Below are positions 1-5,923 of a DNA stretch of 7,983 nucleotides, one piece after another. The DNA is taken from assembly GCA_002338505.1 (NCBI GenBank), contig DDIK01000212.1:1-7983 (forward strand). Direction: 5' to 3'. The position numbers and the translations under genes were made by a program. The notes under the pieces were generated by a model. That model did not search any database, was not told the origin of the DNA, and saw only the letters and a program-made list of their open reading frames with translations. Every line of letters begins with the position of its first letter. Position 1 is the stretch's first letter. The stretch comes from Bacteriovorax sp. UBA1852. GTDB taxonomy: Bacteria > Bdellovibrionota > Bacteriovoracia > Bacteriovoracales > Bacteriovoracaceae.

Positions 1-1356
1 ATAATTACCTGAGAACTCATAAAACTTTGTATAATTAGAAGATAAAGTAAACATAGATGAGCTAGAGTAATCTGCAGGATTAATTTCATAAACACGATCA
101 GAAAGAGTCGCAAAATAACGACCGTTTATAAATTGAATATGAGAAAGTCTATCAGTATCTGATTGTACTAGTGTGGGCCCTGATAAATCGCTGACTCGGT
201 ATAGTCCGTCAGATTTACCATGAAATAAAACCTGGTCGTTAACTAGAATAGGATTCAAATAAGTTGTTGATAAATATAGATAGTCACTTGAGCCATTTCC
301 TGAAGTAAGTTTTGTGGTTGTTATTGAATTCGTCCCGAACAACTCAAGTCCCTCACCAGGAACTTCTTGGAAAAAGAAAGCATAAGAATTATTAGCCCCT
401 ATAAAGCTAGCCTCCATATTTGCAGTTGTTATATTATTGACTTTTGATGTCCCCGCTACCGTTCCATTGGTTTGCCATAACGCTGTATGAGTTGAATCAC
501 GACTAATAAAATAAGCAAGGTTAGGGCCCATTACTTGTATGACTCGGTTTTGACTTAAAAAATAAGATGTATTATTGGTAAAATCATGACCATCTGTTCT
601 AGACTCATTTAACAAAGTCGTACCAGAACTAGTTCCATCAGTTATGTATAAAGCGTTAAAGCCGTCTGTTGCTTTACCTACAAATAATGCCTCTGTTCCT
701 CCAAAAGGAACGAAGTTATGTGAGTCCAAGTTTTTAACATTGATAGCCAGGTTTTCACCAACATTGGTAGAAGTATTAAAACTATGAAGAATATCACTTG
801 CACTAAAAAAAAGATAATCCCCAAACTCCCCTACATACTCAAGAAGCCCTGAGGCATCTGTTTGTGAGATACCCTTAACTTTTGCAAAAGCTCCTTTATA
901 GGAAACGAAATAAGAGCTAGAGATGCCTCCTACAAGATTAAAATTCTTTGAACTTCTCTGCTTTAAGGAATCAAGGTCAAATGATAATAGAAATTCCGAT
1001 GAACTACTAAAACCATCTATAACAACTTCAAATATCTTTTTGTCATTAGTTTGATTAACTGTGTAATTAAGACCTTGTGAGTCGGCATTGGAACTAAATA
1101 AATCAGACGTGAGAAGACTAGCGTCTACCTCTTTATCAAATGTTAGTATGTATTTAATAGGCTCACCTAGAACGTGATAGCCTTGTGCAGAATCCCTACT
1201 AACTTCTACATTAGTGGCGAAAATTTGATTGTTAGAATCTTCAGGGCCAGTTTGCACATTCGACCTTAGCGCACCACTATAGATTATTTCAGAAAAAGAG
1301 CCTGAGCAACTGACAAGAGTAAACATGATGAGATAAATGGAAAGACTAAGTTTCAA
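1..1356 (-). CDS. Lipoprotein with ELWxxDGT-like repeats (C-terminus cut by window edge)
   Basis: The open frame runs from a TTG start at 1356-1354 to the window edge without a stop (452 residues visible). TTG was chosen because a GGAG sits 8 nt upstream (1365-1368) and it gives a complete lipoprotein signal: Lys2, a hydrophobic stretch, and the perfect lipobox LVSC with Cys17. An ATG at residue 11 would destroy this signal. Residues about 48-132 look like an Ig-like beta domain. From about residue 180 on there are degenerate repeats about 46-57 residues apart: ALYITDGTSSGT (235-246), ALWQTNGTVAGT (292-303), LELFGTN (337-343) and GLYRVSDLSG (384-393), with a weaker one near 180-205. These resemble the ELWxxDGTxxGT repeats of large surface proteins in Bdellovibrionota and myxobacteria, which I infer form a propeller-like fold. 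The mature protein should be anchored in the envelope, probably the outer membrane. Its specific role cannot be told from sequence. Confidence 0.85.
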   Translation of the reverse strand, partial: MKLSLSIYLIMFTLVSCSGSFSEIIYSGALRSNVQTGPEDSNNQIFATNVEVSRDSAQGYHVLGEPIKYILTFDKEVDASLLTSDLFSSNADSQGLNYTVNQTNDKKIFEVVIDGFSSSSEFLLSFDLDSLKQRSSKNFNLVGGISSSYFVSYKGAFAKVKGISQTDASGLLEYVGEFGDYLFFSASDILHSFNTSTNVGENLAINVKNLDSHNFVPFGGTEALFVGKATDGFNALYITDGTSSGTTLLNESRTDGHDFTNNTSYFLSQNRVIQVMGPNLAYFISRDSTHTALWQTNGTVAGTSKVNNITTANMEASFIGANNSYAFFFQEVPGEGLELFGTNSITTTKLTSGNGSSDYLYLSTTYLNPILVNDQVLFHGKSDGLYRVSDLSGPTLVQSDTDRLSHIQFINGRYFATLSDRVYEINPADYSSSSMFTLSSNYTKFYEFSGNY

Positions 1357-1364
1357 AGATAAAA

Positions 1365-1404
1365 CTCCGTTTTCACAATATACTTAACGGGTAAAGACTG
1401 TAAT
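1365..1404 (-). promoter_or_regulatory. Candidate promoter and ribosome binding site of the lipoprotein gene
   Basis: On the minus strand, ATTACA (1404-1399) and TATATT (1382-1377) are separated by 16 nt and match the sigma-70 boxes at 4/6 and 5/6 positions. An AT-rich stretch lies just upstream. Transcription would begin near 1370, leaving a leader of about 14 nt that contains GGAG at 1368-1365, correctly spaced for the TTG start at 1356. The rest of the 210-bp gap (1405-1566) shows no clear terminator for the gene upstream and no RNA gene. The call is by eye and moderate at best. Confidence 0.4.
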
Positions 1405-1566
1405 TAATTTAATGATAACTCATGAGGAGACGAATAGGTTTTGTATAAAAGAGGACATCAATTCTAATGTAAAAACAGGTGGTTATCTATGTCGTATTTA
1501 GACATTGAGGAAGAATTAAACAAACAACCCCTATAAATCACAAAATTGTGTCAGTTTCTCGGCTTG

Positions 1567-2004
1567 TTAGTGAGTAAGCTTGCAGGCCATTTCTTGTGAA
1601 TTCTTATACATTTTCTCATCGTAATCAGAAAACCCATTATAACCTTCAAAGCCTTTACTTGGGATATTGAGGTAAACAGTTGCTGTCGTGTCACCTTCTG
1701 AGGCAAATTCAAACTCAACTGCTTTATAAAGACCTAATTTTTTTGAAAATGCCATCGCATAAGCGGCATAATCATTAAACTCGTTATATGTTTGAAAGAC
1801 ACTTGTGTAAGTGAATGAAGTTCCTGTTCTTTTATCAGACAGAATGAGTTCACCGGCGAAGTCGGCTCCCTGCATTCCATCATCTTCAACGAATTGAGTA
1901 GGCTCGCTTTTTAAATCAAGTTTAAAGCTATCATTTTCACAAATCATAAAACTTGCGTTTGCAAAGTTAGATAGAACAAAAAGAGTTGCAATAATGTTTT
2001 TCAT
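1567..2004 (-). CDS. Small secreted protein of unknown family, second gene of a two-gene operon
   Basis: This encodes 145 residues that I do not recognise. The first 17 residues are a typical Sec signal peptide (Lys2, hydrophobic core, ANA before Ser18), so the product should be periplasmic or secreted. The mature part has exactly two cysteines, Cys22 just after cleavage and Cys141 four residues from the end, which could form a disulfide tying the termini together. The mature chain is acidic and rich in aromatic and Thr/Ser residues, consistent with a small beta-sheet domain, with one helical-looking part around residues 70-95. The ATG lies 11 nt after the stop of the preceding secreted-protein gene. 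The only candidate Shine-Dalgarno is a weak AAGAAA, so translation may depend on coupling to that gene. No transmembrane segment follows the signal peptide. Confidence 0.8.
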   Translation of the reverse strand: MKNIIATLFVLSNFANASFMICENDSFKLDLKSEPTQFVEDDGMQGADFAGELILSDKRTGTSFTYTSVFQTYNEFNDYAAYAMAFSKKLGLYKAVEFEFASEGDTTATVYLNIPSKGFEGYNGFSDYDEKMYKNSQEMACKLTH

Positions 2005-2015
2005 AGAAATGTTTC

Positions 2016-2426
2016 TTAGTTGCTGTAATTTAGTACTGCACCAGCATCTTTGCTAACAACAGTGCTTCCATCACTATACATTGTAGCAGCACTCATAAGC
2101 TGTTTTCCTAAGAGAGGATCATTGCTTACAAAGATTTCAATTTTTGTTAATTCTTTTGAACCATCGTTGTCCCAAGAAAATGTAACATTTAGAAAACCTG
2201 CTTCGTTATCATATTCAGAAATTCCATTAAAGCTTGATTCAACATTAATAGCTCGCCCAAAGTTGTTGTCGGTGCTTGCATCGAGTAAAGACCCCTTAGA
2301 GTCTAGTTTGAATTTCACTGATGAAAATAGAGCGTGACCAGTCAAAGACACCTCATACTTACCCTGAACGTTAGCAAACGAGTTAAAAGAACATACAAGT
2401 GCTAAAATAAGAATTTTTAAAAACAT
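2016..2426 (-). CDS. Small secreted beta-rich protein of unknown family
   Basis: This encodes 136 residues that I do not recognise. The N-terminus is a signal peptide with Lys4, a hydrophobic core at 5-14 and a likely cleavage after SFA (16-18). Cys12 lies inside the signal core and is not a lipobox, because Val rather than Gly/Ala/Ser precedes it. The mature protein has no cysteine. Alternating hydrophobic and polar residues with many Gly, Asn and Ser (for example KYEVSLTGHALFSSVKFKLD, from residue 23) suggest a compact beta-sandwich or barrel-like domain of about 118 residues. A strong GGAG lies 5 nt before the ATG, so it should be well translated. It is the first gene of the minus-strand pair and is divergent from the secreted-protein gene at 2583. 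An opposite-strand open frame inside it (2050-2337) has no ribosome site or recognisable product and was discounted. Confidence 0.8.
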   Translation of the reverse strand: MFLKILILALVCSFNSFANVQGKYEVSLTGHALFSSVKFKLDSKGSLLDASTDNNFGRAINVESSFNGISEYDNEAGFLNVTFSWDNDGSKELTKIEIFVSNDPLLGKQLMSAATMYSDGSTVVSKDAGAVLNYSN

Positions 2427-2467
2427 ATTTACTCCAATTTTTTTTTATACCTTTTAATACTATCAAT

Positions 2468-2495
2468 AATGTAAAATAACTATGACCTTAGTAAA
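2468..2495 (-). promoter_or_regulatory. Candidate promoter for the minus-strand secreted-protein pair
   Basis: On the minus strand, TTTACT (2495-2490) and TACATT (2473-2468) lie 16 nt apart, each matching 4/6 consensus positions. Transcription would start near 2461 and give a leader of about 35 nt. That leader includes a run of nine A (T2438-T2446 on the plus strand) just before the GGAG. The match is modest and another start in this AT-rich stretch is possible. Confidence 0.3.
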
Positions 2496-2529
2496 AATTG
2501 CATAGCTCATAACATCAGAAACTATTTCT

Positions 2530-2558
2530 TTGACTCTTTGATTTTCTCCACATAAAAA
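2530..2558 (+). promoter_or_regulatory. Candidate promoter for the plus-strand secreted-protein genes
   Basis: TTGACT (2530-2535, 5/6 to the -35 box) is followed after exactly 17 nt by TAAAAA (2553-2558, 4/6 to the -10 box). Transcription would start near 2565, leaving a leader of about 18 nt that carries GGAG at 2574-2577, well placed for the ATG at 2583. This is the best plus-strand promoter in the divergent region and should drive at least the small gene and the 991-codon gene behind it. Confidence 0.5.
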
Positions 2559-2582
2559 ACATTAACTTACATAGGAGTAAAT

Positions 2583-2918
2583 ATGAAACAATCAGCAATT
2601 GCAGCCCTCATGCTCTTGTCTATCAACGCTTATTCTTCAAGTGATATTTTAGATAGATGTGAACTTAAGACTAATCAATACGAACTATTAGAAAAAGAGA
2701 ATAAACAAACTATCTGTAACGCTGTTTTTAGAGCTCTATATGATGAAAACGTTAGAGAGTATGATTATTTTCTAAAGGTAGAAGCTTATGGATATAGTAC
2801 AACTTATACAGTTGAACTTACTAGTATTACGGGGTTCATTGGGAGAGACCAAGTATCTAGAACCAGTGGCGTTCTTAAATGGAATCCTGATACGACTAAA
2901 GTAGTTTTAGCTCAATAA
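2583..2918 (+). CDS. Small secreted protein of unknown family with two cysteines
   Basis: This encodes 111 residues that I do not recognise. It starts with a Sec signal peptide (Lys2, hydrophobic core 5-14, probable cleavage near Ala16 or Ser18). The mature protein of about 93 residues has two cysteines, Cys26 and Cys45, spaced for a possible local disulfide in a helical segment. The second half (from about residue 60) looks like beta strands, with many Tyr, Thr and Val. A strong GGAG lies 5 nt before the ATG. It is the first gene after the divergent promoter region and lies 26 nt before the long exported-protein gene, so the two are probably co-transcribed and may act together. A partner, chaperone or inhibitor role is possible but cannot be shown from sequence. 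Confidence 0.8.
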   Translation: MKQSAIAALMLLSINAYSSSDILDRCELKTNQYELLEKENKQTICNAVFRALYDENVREYDYFLKVEAYGYSTTYTVELTSITGFIGRDQVSRTSGVLKWNPDTTKVVLAQ

Positions 2919-2928
2919 ATTTAAAGGC

Positions 2929-2961
2929 TTACCGATAAGTTCTTATGGGATTTATCGGTAA
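2929..2961 (+). promoter_or_regulatory. Potential mRNA hairpin enclosing the start codon of the 991-codon gene
   Basis: TTACCGATAA (2929-2938) and TTATCGGTAA (2952-2961) are exact reverse complements. The inner bases 2939-2942 and 2948-2951 can extend the stem to 14 pairs (two G-U), leaving the 5-base loop 2943-2947, which contains the ATG at 2945-2947. No T-run follows, so it is not an intrinsic terminator. The only Shine-Dalgarno-like sequence, AAAGG at 2923-2927, is 17 nt from the ATG, just outside the stem. The upstream stop codon (2916-2918) is close enough that a terminating ribosome would reach the foot of the stem. Confidence 0.55.
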
Positions 2962-5920
2962 AGTTCTCACATTTCTTACTTACTCTAGCTTAACCTTTGC
3001 TTTTAAAGTTCCATTAGACTGCTCTGATGCAACATTTTTGGAAACAAAAGAGCGAAAAGTCACTGAAATCATCTGTAAACTTCATGAAGGCCCTATTGAT
3101 AGAGATGTCAAACGGCAGTATTCAAAAATACTTAATCGCATATATGAAAATCAGACAGAAAACTATCTGAATGAACTTAAGATCAAAGCAGTTAAAGAGC
3201 TACTCGATAAAAAGTTAGAGTCACTTAAGACCTATCCTGAACTCTGCTCTGTCTACAGTGAAGATTCAAGATATAAACACAAGAATATTTACACGCCTCA
3301 AGATGTAATCAAGGACAATCATCCATACGCCCCTTGCTTTAGTGAGGATGACTCTAAGATGAATGACGTATATAAGCAACATTATGCTGCTAAGACAAAT
3401 TTCTGTAATAGTAGTTCTAAAAAGAAAGATCTAGAAAAAGAAAAGAGAAGTTATAAGAAAATCCAAGTGCTCATGAATCTTGTTCGACTGAAGTATTTAG
3501 AAAATATCAGAAAAAGAAAAACTCTTGGATTAAAAAAACAATTAGAAATAATTGAAGATAGTTTTGAGAGGAGAGTTTCAAATTCTTCATTTGAAAGACA
3601 GTATAATGGAGCTTCTGCATGTATCGATAACAATGTTTTTACAGCGCTGAAAGAATTAATTGATAAGAAGCAAGTAATTACCTCATCTGACTTTAAAAAA
3701 TGTCCTGTCTTTCTACGTGAAAACTCCGCTCTTGTAGACTCTCTCATTTCGACGTCCAAAGCGATTGAAGATAATGAGTTTGTCCTTAATACCATAAGAA
3801 CAAAAAGCCCCCTACTGTATAGCGCAGGTAAGAAGAATTCATTCACAGGTAGTCTCGAAGAAGTGAAGACACCTCTTGCAAAGCAAGCTGAAAAATTCCT
3901 AGCTACTCCAAGAGGTGAAATCTTTCTAAGTGATATGTATCAACAAATCCAGAGCGGAGTAACCGATCCAAGTCTTTTTAATAAACATAAGAAATTTTTT
4001 GAAGAATTTAAAGAAGACGAAAATTTATCACAAAAATACAAGGCCCAGGTATTTGACTCTGTTATCTCGATGGGAAAACAGATGAGCGGGATATGTGAAT
4101 CAAACGGAAAGTATCTTCCTTTGCATCCTGAATATGTAGACTCCTATTTCTCTCAAAACGGAGAATATACATCCAATGAATTTCTTAAAGATGAAACGAG
4201 CTTGCAAAATATTCAGTGCCAAGCTCTATTTGATGCTCAAGACTCTTTAAATAGCAACACCTCTCTCATCTTAGGAGGTGCCGCTCTTGTTGGTGGTGCA
4301 TTACTTGCTATCCCTTCAGGAGGCTCATCTCTAATAGCGGCCTTTAGCATAACAGCGGGCATGGGCCTGACAGGTCTTGGTATAAAAGAAACGATAGATC
4401 TTGGTGAAAATAGCGCTACAACAGATGCTATGTACAACTTGAATTATACTTCACTAGATGAGGTTATTAAGGCGAAGGAAGAATACAACTTAGGTTTGAG
4501 ATTAAGTGCAGCAGATGTTGCATTAGGTATCTTTGATATTGGCGCACTTGTAAAAATAATAAAAAAAGCTCCACCTATGAATTCACAACCCCCTTCAGGC
4601 ATTTTCTCAAAAGAGGTCCTAGAGCTCGACGATCTTTATGCAAGTTACCAGGAAAAGATGTTTAAAAAGATATCAAAATATGAAAAGGTTGCTAGGAAAC
4701 AACTTAAGAGACATGGTCCCCCTCCTGGTCATAAAGAATACGAGAAAAGTAAGTTGGCTTTGTTAAATCAACTCGTAAGAAATGATCCTGATATACAAAA
4801 AGAAAGTGAAGAGTTTCTTAAAAGTCTGACTATTAAGTATATTGATAGTGGGATGCCAGCATATATAACCAAGTCTGAACAAGGTAATCATATATTAGAG
4901 TTTGATGTCAAAAACTTCAGCGGAAACTCTAAAATGGTCAAACTTATAAGACGATACCAGCGCCTCTATCCAGAGTACGATCTTTCGCAAATGCTAAGAT
5001 ATGACCCCTTGGATGGTTTACTTAAAGGGTACCTTGGTGTATTTGATACGTCCGGTTTTTTAGATATTGGTTTTTATCCAATTATTTCAAATTCTGAGAA
5101 CATATTGGATACAAACATGATGCATGAATTAAGGCATGCAAGTTTTAATATCCAAAGAGAGAGAGGTAATCAAAGTATTTTCGATGTAAGGTACACCTCT
5201 AATGAGGGATTATTACAGCCAAATGACCTTTATGGTTATACACATGATATGAGTGCTGAAGAAGTTTACAACAATATCAAAATGCTTAAAGATTCCAGAC
5301 GCAATATCCAAATACATCTATCAAATGACGACTTAGCAAGGGCCCTAGCAGAAACAGATGAGACATTGGATATAGTTAAAGTAATTCGTCAACTAAGTAA
5401 CTCAGCTATAAAGCATAGCAAGAGTGTTGATGAACAACTTGACCAGGTTCTAAAGAAGGTTAGTCACGCAATTGACAATGATTTACCTGCCAAGAAACTA
5501 TTCGTTGATCTAAAAAGCGAGTTTGGATTTGAGGTAACGAAGTTAAAAAAGGGTGCCACAATTTTTAATATACAAAATAAGGATGGTATCCAAATTAGTT
5601 CTCAGATAGTAGACAACAAATTATTACAAATGGTTGAGAAACCAGAAAATTTCAATTCCTTGCAAGTTAAACAGGCTTTCAAGGATGCTATTTCTAGCTT
5701 TAAACAACAAAATCAAGAATTAGTGGAGAAGCTTGAATCAAAAGATAAGCAAGTTGAGATCCTAGAAAAAGCATTAGATGACAAAAAAGATTACTATAAA
5801 AGAGATAGTAACAATAATATGTCCATATCAGACAAGTTACTTGAACTTATAAATGATGTAACTAACGACAAAAGAAAAAAGAAATCTCTTGATAACACTA
5901 TCCCACCCACTATAAAATAA
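2945..5920 (+). CDS. Large exported protein with HELRH metallopeptidase motif and hydrophobic segment
   Basis: This 991-residue protein matches no family I can name. Only the ATG at 2945 fits: an in-frame stop lies at 2936-2938, and residues 1-19 form a signal peptide ending in TFA. Residues 20-437 are largely helical, charged, and hold all nine cysteines of the protein (first at 26 and 44). Residues 441-480 are a Gly/Ala-rich hydrophobic stretch, followed by a shorter amphipathic one at 521-541 ending in KIIKK. The C-terminal half has no cysteine. It contains a probable beta edge (695-712) followed by the helix motif HELRH (727-731), which is the HExxH zinc-binding and catalytic signature; the third ligand may be Glu772 or Glu773 in SAEEVY, as in gluzincins. 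Residues about 916-951 look like a coiled coil, and the tail is Lys-rich. An exported metallopeptidase, perhaps an effector acting on a target envelope or cell, is inferred. Substrate and location are unknown. Confidence 0.8.
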   Translation: MGFIGKVLTFLTYSSLTFAFKVPLDCSDATFLETKERKVTEIICKLHEGPIDRDVKRQYSKILNRIYENQTENYLNELKIKAVKELLDKKLESLKTYPELCSVYSEDSRYKHKNIYTPQDVIKDNHPYAPCFSEDDSKMNDVYKQHYAAKTNFCNSSSKKKDLEKEKRSYKKIQVLMNLVRLKYLENIRKRKTLGLKKQLEIIEDSFERRVSNSSFERQYNGASACIDNNVFTALKELIDKKQVITSSDFKKCPVFLRENSALVDSLISTSKAIEDNEFVLNTIRTKSPLLYSAGKKNSFTGSLEEVKTPLAKQAEKFLATPRGEIFLSDMYQQIQSGVTDPSLFNKHKKFFEEFKEDENLSQKYKAQVFDSVISMGKQMSGICESNGKYLPLHPEYVDSYFSQNGEYTSNEFLKDETSLQNIQCQALFDAQDSLNSNTSLILGGAALVGGALLAIPSGGSSLIAAFSITAGMGLTGLGIKETIDLGENSATTDAMYNLNYTSLDEVIKAKEEYNLGLRLSAADVALGIFDIGALVKIIKKAPPMNSQPPSGIFSKEVLELDDLYASYQEKMFKKISKYEKVARKQLKRHGPPPGHKEYEKSKLALLNQLVRNDPDIQKESEEFLKSLTIKYIDSGMPAYITKSEQGNHILEFDVKNFSGNSKMVKLIRRYQRLYPEYDLSQMLRYDPLDGLLKGYLGVFDTSGFLDIGFYPIISNSENILDTNMMHELRHASFNIQRERGNQSIFDVRYTSNEGLLQPNDLYGYTHDMSAEEVYNNIKMLKDSRRNIQIHLSNDDLARALAETDETLDIVKVIRQLSNSAIKHSKSVDEQLDQVLKKVSHAIDNDLPAKKLFVDLKSEFGFEVTKLKKGATIFNIQNKDGIQISSQIVDNKLLQMVEKPENFNSLQVKQAFKDAISSFKQQNQELVEKLESKDKQVEILEKALDDKKDYYKRDSNNNMSISDKLLELINDVTNDKRKKKSLDNTIPPTIK
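5889..5916 (+). promoter_or_regulatory. Internal promoter giving a possibly leaderless recQ transcript
   Basis: TTGATA (5889-5894) and TATAAA (5911-5916) are separated by 16 nt and each match the sigma-70 consensus at 5/6 positions. They lie within the last eleven codons and up to the stop of the preceding gene. Standard spacing places transcription start at 5923-5924, on or one base before the recQ ATG at 5924. No Shine-Dalgarno is present before that ATG, which agrees with leaderless initiation. Confidence 0.5.
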
Positions 5921-5923
5921 GAT

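Larger units (their letters stand above)
2424..2585. repeat. 12-bp inverted repeat at the two edges of the divergent intergenic region
   Basis: CATATTTACTCC at 2424-2435 is the exact reverse complement of GGAGTAAATATG at 2574-2585. Each copy is the Shine-Dalgarno, spacer and ATG of one of the two divergent genes. The match stops exactly at the start codons on one side and at the GGAG on the other, as expected if it reflects a shared translation-initiation sequence. The region between them is 138 bp. Confidence 0.75.

Noticed and set aside
1539..1550. CACAA-AA-TTGTG inverted repeat as operator or terminator after the small secreted-protein gene
   Set aside because: The arms are only 5 bp with a 2-base centre and no T-run on the minus strand; such sequences arise by chance in AT-rich DNA.
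2050..2337. Plus-strand open frame of 95 codons
   Set aside because: It lies wholly antisense to a well-supported secreted-protein gene with a strong ribosome site, has no Shine-Dalgarno of its own, and its product shows no recognisable motif.
2016..2426. Lipoprotein call based on Cys12 in the N-terminus
   Set aside because: The residues before it are ALV; the -1 position should be Gly, Ala or Ser, and a normal cleavage site SFA follows at 16-18.
2444..2449. TATAAA on the minus strand as the -10 box of the minus-strand pair
   Set aside because: Transcription would start at about 2437, almost on the GGAG, leaving too short a leader, and the nearest -35-like box TTTACA is 20 nt away.
2929..2961. 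Hairpin as an intrinsic terminator between the small secreted gene and the long gene
   Set aside because: No T-run follows the stem, and the right arm encodes the start of the signal peptide of the next gene.
3451..4437. Minus-strand open frames at 3451-3846 and 4237-4437
   Set aside because: Both are antisense shadows inside the 991-codon gene, without ribosome sites. The second is just the reverse of the Gly/Ala-rich hydrophobic segment.
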